Assembly (NCBI GenBank): GCA_902555435.1
Contig: CACDRL010000012.1
Span: 1 to 39,814, forward strand
Origin: an uncultured Pelagibacteraceae bacterium
GTDB taxonomy: Bacteria > Pseudomonadota > Alphaproteobacteria > Pelagibacterales > Pelagibacteraceae
Reading direction: 5' to 3'
DNA length: 39,814 bases
Both the position numbers and the translations under genes were made by a program. The first letter of the stretch is position 1; each line of letters starts with the position of its first letter. Under the pieces are notes generated by a model. That model saw only the letters and a list, made by a program, of their open reading frames with translations, was not told the origin of the DNA and made no database searches. This document shows, piece by piece, positions 1-6,686 of this stretch.

Positions 1-206
1 TTAAATTCGTGTCAGGTTTTAAGGGTAAAAAAGCTTTAGAAAATTTTGTAAATTCTAAAAAATATAATTTAGCATTTAGATTATTTCCTACTGATATTTC
101 GCAAGTTTTATCTTTTGCGGAAAAGAAAAAATTTATGCCTCAAAAATCCACATGGTTTCATCCAAAGCCACTTGATGGACTAATTTCCTCAAGAATTATT
201 ACTTAA
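1..206 (+). CDS. DUF1015 family protein, C-terminal fragment (5' end outside window)
   Basis: The reading frame is open from the first base of the window, so the true start lies upstream; the GTG at position 9 is internal. About 67 residues are visible. The ending, with KFMPQKSTWFHPKPLDGL followed by a short tail, matches what I know of the C-terminus of the DUF1015 family (conserved MPxKSTxFxPK-GL motif), a conserved bacterial protein of unknown biochemical function. The last 8 bases overlap the 3' end of mtnA on the opposite strand, a convergent overlap typical of a compact genome. Only the family is assigned, not a function. Confidence 0.7.
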   Translation, partial: KFVSGFKGKKALENFVNSKKYNLAFRLFPTDISQVLSFAEKKKFMPQKSTWFHPKPLDGLISSRIIT

Positions 207-1269
207 ATAACTCTTTTAAACCCTTATTTGATGCTTCTGAAATACCCCTTTCGGTAATCAATCCTGTAACATATTTTGCAGGTGTAACATCAAAAGCTAA
301 ATTCATTGCCTTGCTTTTATTAGGGTAAATTAAAACTTTCTTAATTTCATTATTCTCATCAATGCCTTCGATATGAGATAATTCTTCTGAATTTCTCTCC
401 TCTATTGGAATATCTTTTGCATTTTTAATTTCCCAATCGATTGTTGAGCTAGGAAGTGCTACATAAAAAGGAACATTGTTATCATAAGCTGCTAATGCTT
501 TAAGATAAGTTCCAATTTTATTACATACATCTCCATTTGACAAAGTTCTATCTGTTCCAACAATACACATATCAACCTCACCTCTTTGCATTAAAATACC
601 TCCGGTATTATCAGCAATAATGGTATTAGGAATTTCTTCTTCATTTAATTCATATGAGGTTAAATTAGCACCTTGGTTTCTTGGTCTTGTTTCATCTACC
701 CAAACATGGACTGGAATTCCTTTTTTGTGTGCATGATAAATGGGTGATGTGGCTGTACCCCAATTAATTGTTGCTAACCATCCCGCATTACAATGTGTTA
801 ATATGTTTACTGTATCCTTTTTTTTATTATAAATTTCTTCAATTATTTTTAATCCATTGATACCAATATTTTCACAAAACTTTTCATCTTCATCGCATAT
901 TTCTTTTGCTTCATTTAGGGCAATACTTAATATTTGATCACTATTAATTCCTGATAATTTTTTCGTCATACGATCTACAGCCCATTTCAAATTAATAGCG
1001 GTAGGTCTTGATTGAATTAAGTCTTCTGCACTTTTTTTTATAAATTCAGGATTATTATTTTCTTGAATTGCCAAAACTAAACCGTAAGCAGCTGTTCCTC
1101 CTATTAGAGGTGCTCCTCTTACTTCCATTATTTTAATGGCATTGATTGCATCATTTACTGATTTAAGTTCTTTTATTATAAATTGATGAGGAAGTTTGGT
1201 TTGATCAATTATTTTAACAATATTTCCCTCATACCATATTGTTCGATATTCTTTACCTTCTATTTTCAT
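199..1269 (-). CDS. mtnA: Methylthioribose-1-phosphate isomerase MtnA
   Basis: This enzyme isomerises 5-methylthioribose-1-phosphate to 5-methylthioribulose-1-phosphate in the cytoplasm, in the methylthioadenosine (MTA) salvage pathway. At 356 aa it has the normal length. The RGAPLIGGTAAYG segment (residues 51-63), the catalytic Cys160 in THCNAGW and the catalytic Asp240 in VGTDR are all present, and the last two fall at the same numbers as in the Bacillus subtilis enzyme. It starts with ATG, preceded by an AGGGA-like ribosome binding site. It is the last gene of mtnP-hydrolase-mtnA, six bases after the hydrolase stop. No mtnB, mtnC, mtnD or mtnK is in the window, so the fate of the product cannot be read here. 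The eIF2B-alpha-like paralogues are excluded by the intact catalytic pair. Confidence 0.95.
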   Translation of the reverse strand: MKIEGKEYRTIWYEGNIVKIIDQTKLPHQFIIKELKSVNDAINAIKIMEVRGAPLIGGTAAYGLVLAIQENNNPEFIKKSAEDLIQSRPTAINLKWAVDRMTKKLSGINSDQILSIALNEAKEICDEDEKFCENIGINGLKIIEEIYNKKKDTVNILTHCNAGWLATINWGTATSPIYHAHKKGIPVHVWVDETRPRNQGANLTSYELNEEEIPNTIIADNTGGILMQRGEVDMCIVGTDRTLSNGDVCNKIGTYLKALAAYDNNVPFYVALPSSTIDWEIKNAKDIPIEERNSEELSHIEGIDENNEIKKVLIYPNKSKAMNLAFDVTPAKYVTGLITERGISEASNKGLKELFK

Positions 1270-1275
1270 TAGAAA

Positions 1276-2082
1276 TTATCCCTGTTCTACAATATATTTT
1301 TTTAAAATTTTTTTTGTTTCATTAATTCTGCAGTCTTTTCTATAAGTATTGTGACCCTCACCGCATTTGTACGCTATAATATTAACTGTATCTGGTGATT
1401 TTTCCTTAAGAAACATAAGTTCTTTTGATCTGTTAAATTTATCATCTTCATATGCAAAAATAAGAGCTTTAATTAAATCTGCTTCTTTTATTTGCTTTAC
1501 CTGCTTAGGTCTAATTTCTTTTCTCCATACTGGATATTTATTAATTTCATGCCTTGGTCCACAACATGCTGGAGCAAAAACAATTGCTGAATTAAATTTT
1601 ATCCCTACTTTTGGCATCAACATTAGAGAAGACCAGCCTCCTGCAGAAACTCCAGAAAGAAAAATATTTTTAGGCTTGATACCACTATCTAATAATTGAT
1701 CTAAAACATTTTCAATTTCATTAACTCTTTTTTCAATATAAGACCCTGGTTTGTTGCCATCAGTTGCCTTAGAACACAAATAATAAAAGAAAACGTTATT
1801 AATTTCAGTTAAGCTTAATAAAGAATTTGGAATAGCATTATATTTTCTTTTACATTTTTCTTTTTTTTGAGGCCTAGTTGTTCCATGAGAGAATATTATA
1901 ATTTTTATATTTTCTGAATTATTTAAACTTATATTAGGTGTTTTTCCTTTATAAGATTTTGAAATTGGCTGTAAACTAAATTTATTCTTCTCATTATCAA
2001 TAACAAATCCACTTAGGTTTTTTGAGTAAGAGCAAGAAATAAATAAAAAGTAAATTAAAATTGTATAAATTATTTTTTTCAC
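1276..2082 (-). CDS. Exported alpha/beta hydrolase of unknown substrate
   Basis: This 268-aa protein has a hydrophobic N-terminal export signal (residues 1-18). A cysteine at 17 could be a lipid attachment site, but the preceding LFIS is a poor lipobox. The hydrolase fold is suggested by IIIFSHGTTR (residues 61-70, oxyanion region), a nucleophile elbow GVSAGG with Ser146, an acid candidate at Asp213 or Asp214, and a likely catalytic His244 in GEGHNTY. Several cysteines (77, 103, 173, 174, 240, 251) suggest disulfides in an exported protein. The start is GTG, overlapping the mtnP stop as GTGA, so it is translationally coupled to mtnP, and mtnA follows after six bases. A role in MTA salvage is not obvious for an exported hydrolase. 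Esterase or lipase are alternatives; the substrate is unknown. Confidence 0.7.
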   Translation of the reverse strand: MKKIIYTILIYFLFISCSYSKNLSGFVIDNEKNKFSLQPISKSYKGKTPNISLNNSENIKIIIFSHGTTRPQKKEKCKRKYNAIPNSLLSLTEINNVFFYYLCSKATDGNKPGSYIEKRVNEIENVLDQLLDSGIKPKNIFLSGVSAGGWSSLMLMPKVGIKFNSAIVFAPACCGPRHEINKYPVWRKEIRPKQVKQIKEADLIKALIFAYEDDKFNRSKELMFLKEKSPDTVNIIAYKCGEGHNTYRKDCRINETKKILKKYIVEQG

Positions 2083-2951
2083 TTGTTTAAGACTCTGCCA
2101 GCTACTGTTTTAAGTTTCTCAATTGTTTTTTGGGTTCGTTTTTCTGGAGCAGTAATAATAGCTACATCTAAGCAATTATTAGTTGGATCATTTGGATCTA
2201 TATAGTTCTCGAAATTATCAATTAAATTTTTAATCATCACTTTTGCTTTTTCAGCATTTCCTAATAAAACTTTTATTACTTGTTGAACATCAACGTTTTC
2301 ATGATCTGGATGCCAACAATCAAAATCAGTCACCATTGATACAGATGCATATCTTATTTCAGCTTCTCTAGCTAATTTTGCTTCAGGCATATTGGTCATT
2401 CCAATTACATCTGCTTTCCAAGATCTGTATAAATTAGATTCTGCCAATGTTGAAAATTGAGGACCTTCCATAACAACATAAGTTCCATTTCTTTGATAAT
2501 CTATATTTGATTTTTTAATTGCATCTTCACAAGCATTCATTAGTCCATTTGATGTAGGATGTGCCATTGAAACATGAGCAACAATTTCATCATCAAAAAA
2601 AGTTTTCACTCGTGCAAATGTTCTGTCAATAAATTGATCAACAATAACAAATTTTCCAGGTGGCAATTCTTCTTTCAAAGATCCTACAGCTGAAACTGAA
2701 ACAATATCAGTGACACCCAATTGTTTAAGAGCATGAATGTTTGCTCTAAAATTTATATTTGAAGGTGAAAAAAAGTGTCCTCTCCCATGTCTGGGTAAAA
2801 AATAAACTTCTTTATTGTTGTAATTAGTTTTTAAAATTTGGTCAGATGGTTTGCCCCAAGGAGTATTAATTTCTAATAATTCTCTGTTTGTAAATTCCTC
2901 AACATCGTAAAGGCCACTTCCACCAATTATTGCTAATTTATTTGTTGTCAT
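2079..2951 (-). CDS. mtnP: S-methyl-5'-thioadenosine phosphorylase
   Basis: The enzyme splits MTA, the by-product of polyamine and related synthesis, with phosphate into adenine and methylthioribose-1-phosphate. The 290-aa protein has the expected PNP/MTAP family layout: a phosphate-binding GGSGLYD (residues 10-16), PRHGRGH (53-59), the SAVGSL stretch, MEGPQFST (about 161-168), the MTNMPEAKLAREAEI substrate loop, and VTDFDCWH, whose Asp-x-Asp-like segment recognises the purine. It heads the mtnP-hydrolase-mtnA operon and diverges from apt across only 33 bp, so its two products feed the next gene in the operon and the divergent gene. Purine nucleoside phosphorylase is the main alternative, but the mtnA and apt context favours MTAP. 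Confidence 0.93.
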   Translation of the reverse strand: MTTNKLAIIGGSGLYDVEEFTNRELLEINTPWGKPSDQILKTNYNNKEVYFLPRHGRGHFFSPSNINFRANIHALKQLGVTDIVSVSAVGSLKEELPPGKFVIVDQFIDRTFARVKTFFDDEIVAHVSMAHPTSNGLMNACEDAIKKSNIDYQRNGTYVVMEGPQFSTLAESNLYRSWKADVIGMTNMPEAKLAREAEIRYASVSMVTDFDCWHPDHENVDVQQVIKVLLGNAEKAKVMIKNLIDNFENYIDPNDPTNNCLDVAIITAPEKRTQKTIEKLKTVAGRVLNK

Positions 2952-2984
2952 AATTTAAAATATATTTATTTATAATTAAGTATT
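2952..2984. promoter_or_regulatory. 33-bp divergent mtnP/apt promoter region, probably giving very short or leaderless mRNAs
   Basis: The start codons of mtnP and apt are separated by only 33 bp of almost pure A+T. On the plus strand a perfect TATAAT lies at 2971-2976, nine bases before the apt ATG, so transcription should begin within a few bases of that ATG. On the minus strand TATATT (complement of 2959-2964) lies seven bases before the mtnP ATG, again putting the expected start at or next to the initiation codon. No Shine-Dalgarno sequence is visible before either gene. The -35 regions would fall inside the opposite gene. Inferred by motif reading only. Confidence 0.5.
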
Positions 2985-3512
2985 ATGAATTTAAAAGATC
3001 ATATTAGATCAATTCCTGATTACCCTAAAAAAGGTATTTTATTTAGAGATATAACTACTCTTATCAAAAACGAGGAAGCTTTTGCTGAAACAATCAATCA
3101 AATTATTGAAAGATCTAAAAAATATAAAATTGATAAGATTGCTGCAATAGAATCTAGAGGTTTCGTATTTGCCTCGGCAGTTTCTTATATCCTTAAAAAA
3201 CCTTTTATAATGTTTAGAAAAAAAAATAAATTACCAGCTGAGGTATATTCTGTAGATTTTGAATTAGAGTACGGAACAGCAACTATTGAAGTTCACAAAG
3301 ATTCTATTTTAAAAGATGAATCTGTTTTAATAATTGATGATCTAATTGCAACTGGAGGAACTGCAGAAGCGGCTGCAAAATTGGTGGAAATGTGTGAGGC
3401 TAAAGTTGCAGCCTTTGTTTTTGTAATAAATTTATTTGATTTAGGTGGATCTGATAATTTAATTAAAAAAAATTATAAAGTTGAAAATTTAATTGATTTT
3501 CCAGGACATTAA
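2985..3512 (+). CDS. apt: Adenine phosphoribosyltransferase
   Basis: Apt joins adenine to PRPP to make AMP, recovering the adenine released by MtnP. The protein is 175 aa, the usual length. It shows IPDYPKKGILFRDITTL near the N-terminus, the ESRGF substrate region (residues 56-60), and the PRPP-binding loop VLIIDDLIATGGT (about 110-122). The start is the ATG at 2985, next to the promoter described above. The stop codon ends one base before the 3' end of the convergent tRNA-Met gene, so no room is left for a terminator between them. Confidence 0.95.
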   Translation: MNLKDHIRSIPDYPKKGILFRDITTLIKNEEAFAETINQIIERSKKYKIDKIAAIESRGFVFASAVSYILKKPFIMFRKKNKLPAEVYSVDFELEYGTATIEVHKDSILKDESVLIIDDLIATGGTAEAAAKLVEMCEAKVAAFVFVINLFDLGGSDNLIKKNYKVENLIDFPGH

Positions 3513-3513
3513 T

Positions 3514-3590
3514 TGGTAGCGGGAAGTGGGATCGAACCACTGACCTCGGGCTTATGAGTCCCGCGCTCTAACCAACTGAGCTACCCCGCC
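3514..3590 (-). tRNA. tRNA-Met (CAU), elongator type, intact copy
   Basis: Read on the minus strand, the 77 bases fold as a complete cloverleaf with encoded CCA: acceptor GGCGGGG pairs with TCCCGCT (G1-U72 and G7-U66 wobbles), D arm GCTC/GAGC, anticodon loop CTCATAA giving CAU, and T arm AGTGG/CCACT around TTCGATC. The D loop and paired 1-72 position argue against initiator tRNA. Residues 31 and 39 form an A-G mismatch next to the anticodon loop. An Ile-CAU (lysidine) identity is possible and cannot be excluded by eye. This is the intact member of a duplicated pair that frames the island to its right; the partner at 6687-6750 lacks its 3' end. Confidence 0.93.
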
Positions 3591-3592
3591 AT
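3528..3592. repeat. Left att-like direct repeat (65 bp, inside tRNA-Met)
   Basis: These 65 bases are identical, by eye, to 6687-6751 in the same orientation. The repeat runs from the T arm of tRNA-Met (GGGATCGAACCAC on the plus strand) through the tRNA 5' end plus one or two bases of its upstream flank. The 3' acceptor strand and T-stem edge (3514-3527) are not shared. Distance to the second copy is 3159 bp. Flanks outside the repeat differ sharply on the tRNA 3' side and are only loosely alike on the 5' side. This fits an attachment core made by site-specific integration into a tRNA gene. Confidence 0.85.
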
Positions 3593-3606
3593 TAAATTAA
3601 CGTTGA

Positions 3607-3634
3607 CTTATACTACTTATTTTTTTTCTTTCAA
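3607..3634 (-). promoter_or_regulatory. Probable promoter of the intact tRNA-Met, located inside the island
   Basis: On the minus strand TTGAAA (complement of 3629-3634) and TATAAG (complement of 3607-3612) are separated by 16 bp, and the -10 lies 16 bp upstream of the tRNA 5' end. The truncated tRNA copy has its own TATAAT (complement of about 6768-6773) at nearly the same distance, and both leaders contain AACGTT. The intact tRNA therefore seems to be expressed from a promoter on the island side of the att-like repeat. This is a motif-based inference. Confidence 0.5.
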
Positions 3635-3673
3635 ACAAGAAATCTAGTAATTGCATTTAATAAGGGTTTCTCT

Positions 3674-3702
3674 GTGGACCGTGAGTGGACCAAAACTGGA
3701 CC
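3674..3702 (+). repeat. Left arm-type repeats: three TGGACC units at 11-bp spacing
   Basis: GTGGACC begins at 3674 and at 3685, and CTGGACC at 3696, so successive units are 11 bp apart, about one helical turn, all in the same orientation. The third unit overlaps a short palindrome, CCAGAA-T-TTCTGG (3701-3713). The same GTGGACC motif occurs twice at 11-bp spacing near the other end of the island. Direct repeats phased on one DNA face near both ends are what arm-binding domains of tyrosine integrases use. Function is inferred. Confidence 0.6.
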
Positions 3703-3741
3703 AGAATTTCTGGTGACGTAGAGACCCGAGGGTGATCATAA

Positions 3742-4641
3742 TTAAAGCAAACTGTCTATCTTTTGTCTAATAGGAAATTTAATTTTTGATTTTTCAGGAT
3801 AAGGATAATTAAATAATTTAAGAAATTTTAATGTTCCTCTAAAACTACCTTCATCTTCAAGTTTTTTATAATTATATTCTCTTAAAACACCAAATTTAAT
3901 TAAATTTATAAACCAAATTTTAGATAACCAACTAATAGCTAACTTATAGGGATTTATATATGTGCTTTTTGTTAAGAAAAAACCTTTAAAAGTTTCTTCA
4001 CCTTTTTTTAAATTCATGTTTTCAATTTCAGAATTCAGTGAAGATTGGCTAGAAATACCATAATTATTCAAATGTAACTTTGAACAATTTAAAAAATCTT
4101 GTTTATTTAATTTATTATAAATTAATCTAACATTATGATTTTCAAGCTTCCCTTCTTTATTAAAATTCGCATTGTCACCAATAATTTCTCCAATTTTAAT
4201 TTTAGACCATAATCCATGCAAATTTATATTGCTAAACGAAAAAAATTTATGAGGCTCATTAAGTAGATAATAATTCGATAAATAGACATTAACTTTATTT
4301 TTAAGGAAAGAATTTTTTGAAAAAGCTAGATGATTATCTTCAATGATAAAAGCTCTACAATATCTATGCATACAATGAGCTAAATGCATAAAAAGATACT
4401 TTAATTTAACAGCATAAATCTCGGATTTCATAACTTTTGAGGATGTATAATTTAAAATTCTATATTCCTGAAATCTATGTTTAAAAGATTTTTCTATTTC
4501 TTCTGCGTTAAGTGTTTGAACAGCAACATTAAAACTTAAATTAGGAATTAAAGTTGTATATTGTTGTTGTCTTTGATCTATATCCTCTGCTATTCCAACT
4601 TTGTACCCTTGGTTTAGTTGTGTGGTTATGTATATGTACAT
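3742..4641 (-). CDS. GIY-YIG superfamily (T5orf172-like) protein with long unknown C-terminal region
   Basis: The 299-aa product opens with MYIYITTQLNQGYKVG: an YIYI strand at the GIY position and YKVG (residues 13-16) at the YIG position. Arg24 (DIDQRQQQ) and a glutamate in AEEIEKSFKHRF (residues 46-56) fit the conserved Arg and Glu of the T5orf172/Mug113 branch of GIY-YIG nucleases. Residues from about 95 onward are lysine- and asparagine-rich and match nothing I recognise. The ATG overlaps the stop of the upstream small membrane gene by one base (TAATG), suggesting translational coupling. It lies closest to the left att-like repeat. DNA cleavage is plausible, for defence or for promoting mobility, but activity cannot be judged from the sequence alone. 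Confidence 0.6.
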   Translation of the reverse strand: MYIYITTQLNQGYKVGIAEDIDQRQQQYTTLIPNLSFNVAVQTLNAEEIEKSFKHRFQEYRILNYTSSKVMKSEIYAVKLKYLFMHLAHCMHRYCRAFIIEDNHLAFSKNSFLKNKVNVYLSNYYLLNEPHKFFSFSNINLHGLWSKIKIGEIIGDNANFNKEGKLENHNVRLIYNKLNKQDFLNCSKLHLNNYGISSQSSLNSEIENMNLKKGEETFKGFFLTKSTYINPYKLAISWLSKIWFINLIKFGVLREYNYKKLEDEGSFRGTLKFLKLFNYPYPEKSKIKFPIRQKIDSLL

Positions 4642-4844
4642 TATCTATATTTAGATCTAGTTCTCTCATTTATTTGATCTAAATAGACTCTTATTTTTTC
4701 TTTTTCTGTAACGTATTTTGCCTCTTTTATTTGCTCTTCTATTTTTCTCTGTTTAAGTTTTTTTTGATACGAATAGAAAATTGGCATGACAACCGAAAGT
4801 CCGACAATAACAATAGCTAATATTATTTCCCAATTATTTATCAT
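4641..4844 (-). CDS. Small single-pass membrane protein of the island
   Basis: About 67 aa. One N-terminal transmembrane helix (roughly residues 5-24, WEIILAIVIVGLSVVMPIF) is followed by a highly charged, probably cytoplasmic helix rich in Lys, Glu and Arg that could form a coiled coil. I chose the ATG at 4844; an in-frame GTG at 4862 would add six residues (MVFFKS). Neither has a clear ribosome binding site. Its stop overlaps the start of the GIY-YIG-like gene by one base, so the two are probably co-expressed. The family is unknown. Confidence 0.5.
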   Translation of the reverse strand: MINNWEIILAIVIVGLSVVMPIFYSYQKKLKQRKIEEQIKEAKYVTEKEKIRVYLDQINERTRSKYR

Positions 4845-4895
4845 TGATTTGAAAAATACCACACAAGACTAGCAAGTTCAAAAGCTATTAAAATC

Positions 4896-5456
4896 TCAAG
4901 CATTTTTAAGTGTAAATAGTTTTAAAGAAATAAACTCTCTTCTTGTCATTTGTTTCTTCAACACTGGGATATATTTTTTTATATTTTTTAAGAAATGCCT
5001 ATATTCCCATAATCTTAATATCCCTACAGTTTTTTTAACTACCATAGCAGCACAAAGTCCAATTAAAACGTTTAAAATTGTTATTGAAATTAATTTTGTA
5101 GATAATGCAAATGCGGCTACACCCGTGGCACCTCTTATTGCTGCCCACTTCATTTTTCTTAAAGTTTCTTTGTTTTTAGTTTTTGTGTACGTGTATCCAA
5201 GAGCTGCTATAGAACCAATTGTACCAATTGGATCACCATAAACAAAACTCGAAGATAACATTCCTGAAGCAATCTCAGTGAATTCAGTTTTTTCTACTTT
5301 ATTCCATCTAAAAACTAATGCTAAAGCACTAACAGAAGAAGATAATAATTCCTCAAATTCAACTAACTTAATATCGTTTATCCATTGTTTTGGAACTGTT
5401 ATGCTCGAATGAAGAAAAGTGCTTAAATAAGGAACAGAACTTAATTTTAAATTCAT
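4896..5456 (-). CDS. Unknown multi-helix membrane protein of the island
   Basis: This 186-aa product (ATG at 5456) is not recognised. Its middle part carries two or three hydrophobic, glycine- and alanine-rich stretches (roughly residues 64-85, 104-122 and 124-142, containing DPIGTIGSIAALGY and ITILNVLIGLCAAMVVKK), and the tail is basic. A longer frame back to 5510 exists, but that start would overlap the divergent gene at 5480, so I prefer 5456, which leaves a 23-bp divergent promoter gap. The pattern would suit a membrane-inserting or anchoring protein. It is on the same strand as the two genes at 3742-4844, 51 bp upstream of them. Confidence 0.5.
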   Translation of the reverse strand: MNLKLSSVPYLSTFLHSSITVPKQWINDIKLVEFEELLSSSVSALALVFRWNKVEKTEFTEIASGMLSSSFVYGDPIGTIGSIAALGYTYTKTKNKETLRKMKWAAIRGATGVAAFALSTKLISITILNVLIGLCAAMVVKKTVGILRLWEYRHFLKNIKKYIPVLKKQMTRREFISLKLFTLKNA

Positions 5457-5479
5457 GTTTATTATTATATAAAAGAAAT

Positions 5480-6112
5480 ATGGCAAAAAAAGACAGTTTG
5501 TTAGGTTCAATTATTAAAGGAACAGTTGATTTAACAGCTTCTACTATAAAAACAGCATATGACGCTGCTGAAGAAATAGCAAAGGTTGGTTATGAGGTTG
5601 CCACATCTAAACAGGCTAAAGAAATTTATAAAAAAACTGGCAGTGTAGTCGGGGATTTATTGCGTTTCACACCCCCTAAAGACAAAATTTCAAAACAGAA
5701 ACTTGTTAATTATTTAACTGTTGAGGAAGAGCATATAAAAGATACTTATAATTCTTTATTAAAAAATCATATTAAGCAAAAACCATCAAAAAAATTATAT
5801 GAAAACTTTAAACTTCACTGGAGAGCAATTTGTGCTCAAATTGTTTTTGGTGCTCTAGCAAAAACTAGAGATAATTCATCTTATATTGAAATGCGAGAAT
5901 ATTTAATTAACGAATTAGATAAAAAAGACTCACAAATTATGCAATTGGTCAAACATGGATATAGCCAAGCCTATGCAAGAGGTGGCTCCGAAATTCCAAG
6001 AATTTTAAACAATCAATGCTTTGATGGAGAAATGTCTGAGTCAGCAATCGAAGAATTTGATAGAGGTTTTGCAATGATACAAGAGGCAATGATACAGGGT
6101 CTCAAGATTTAA
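5480..6112 (+). CDS. Unknown island protein, 210 aa
   Basis: The ATG at 5480 follows an AAAAGAAAT stretch and is chosen over an in-frame ATG at 5390, which lies inside the divergent gene. The N-terminal third (residues 1-60) is predicted amphipathic helix with repeated Ala, Thr and Lys (VDLTASTIKTAYDAAEEI), and the rest looks helical and soluble. I recognise no motif. The gene is divergent from the membrane protein at 4896-5456 and convergent with the 159-aa gene, so it is the only plus-strand gene of the island. It might be a partner of the membrane protein, but only proximity supports that. Confidence 0.5.
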   Translation: MAKKDSLLGSIIKGTVDLTASTIKTAYDAAEEIAKVGYEVATSKQAKEIYKKTGSVVGDLLRFTPPKDKISKQKLVNYLTVEEEHIKDTYNSLLKNHIKQKPSKKLYENFKLHWRAICAQIVFGALAKTRDNSSYIEMREYLINELDKKDSQIMQLVKHGYSQAYARGGSEIPRILNNQCFDGEMSESAIEEFDRGFAMIQEAMIQGLKI

Positions 6113-6136
6113 TTTTTTAATAACTTAATTTTAAAT

Positions 6137-6616
6137 TTAGGTGTATTTCTTTATAGCATCAGCTGTATCATTTAAAAATTTAACATCATCTTTAAATTCT
6201 AATAATTCGTTTATATTATAGTATAAATCTATAACTCTTTTTCCAGCTGTAGCCCCTATAAAAGCTGTAAAACCCTTATTATCTTTTTTAAAGCTAATCT
6301 CAACATTGGAATAATAACCTGAAGAGAAAAATTTTTTAAATTTGGCTACATAAATAATTAAATCTACTTTTTTATTTTTTTTAATTTCATGCCATGCGCT
6401 TAATGTGTTATATGGGTCTTCAATCATTCTTTCCCATATAACCTTAATGTGATTAACAGGAACTTCTCCAAATGTTAAAGCTGAACCATCAGACATGAGG
6501 TCTCCTAAATCGAACGGCCAAACTTTTTTTTCAAAATATTTATTATTTAGATGATTTAAGCCTATTTCTATATCTTTTATATCTCTAGAGTTTAATCTTG
6601 CGGGTTTAATATTCAT
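6137..6616 (-). CDS. Unknown island protein, 159 aa
   Basis: A soluble-looking mixed alpha/beta product with no motif I recognise. Features include a conserved-looking VWPFDLGDLMSDGSALTFG segment (residues 32-50), WERMIEDPYNTLSAWHEI (about 66-83) and a C-terminal acidic helix. The ATG at 6616 lies 16 bp beyond the right TGGACC repeats and 71 bp downstream of the truncated tRNA-Met. On the same strand the promoter of that truncated tRNA would read into this gene, so it may be expressed from the old tRNA promoter. Function unknown. Confidence 0.5.
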   Translation of the reverse strand: MNIKPARLNSRDIKDIEIGLNHLNNKYFEKKVWPFDLGDLMSDGSALTFGEVPVNHIKVIWERMIEDPYNTLSAWHEIKKNKKVDLIIYVAKFKKFFSSGYYSNVEISFKKDNKGFTAFIGATAGKRVIDLYYNINELLEFKDDVKFLNDTADAIKKYT

Positions 6617-6631
6617 CTAAACATCTTATCA

Positions 6632-6649
6632 GTGGACCACCAGTGGACC
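6632..6649 (+). repeat. Right arm-type repeats: two GTGGACC units at 11-bp spacing
   Basis: GTGGACC occurs at 6632-6638 and 6643-6649, 11 bp apart and in the same orientation as the three units at the left end. The bases between and around them (AGTGGACCAC-CAGTGGACCA) keep the motif on the same helical face. They lie 38 bp inside the right att-like repeat, while the left set lies about 82 bp inside the left one. Taken as candidate integrase arm sites; no binding protein is encoded nearby. Confidence 0.6.
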
Positions 6650-6686
6650 AATATTTATGTTAGCTTAAATTAATTAGGAAATTTAG

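Larger units (their letters stand above)
3593..6686. mobile_element. Integrase-less tRNA-Met-associated mini-island (unique part of a 3159-bp unit)
   Basis: This segment lies between the two 65-bp tRNA-derived direct repeats. It holds five predicted genes: a GIY-YIG-like protein, a small membrane protein, a multi-helix membrane protein, and two proteins I do not recognise. Inside each end are tandem TGGACC repeats with 11-bp spacing, resembling arm-type sites of tyrosine recombinases. No integrase, recombination directionality factor, replication or structural phage gene is present, and I see no integrase remnant. The simplest reading is a non-autonomous element (cis-mobilizable type, or a decayed island) moved by an integrase supplied in trans. 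The neighbouring genes apt and the 69-aa membrane protein would be adjacent, around one tRNA, in a strain without the island. Confidence 0.75.

Noticed and set aside
1367..1699. Antisense open frame (110 aa) inside the alpha/beta hydrolase
   Set aside because: No ribosome binding site or motif, and the opposite strand encodes the catalytic residues of a convincing hydrolase.
3514..3590. Initiator tRNA-fMet
   Set aside because: The acceptor end is paired at 1-72 (G-U), the D arm is of elongator type, and the three consecutive G-C pairs are not directly next to the anticodon loop.
3593..3741. Possible integrase gene or remnant at the left end of the island
   Set aside because: The 149 bp hold no open frame with tyrosine or serine recombinase motifs; only repeats and small palindromes are visible.
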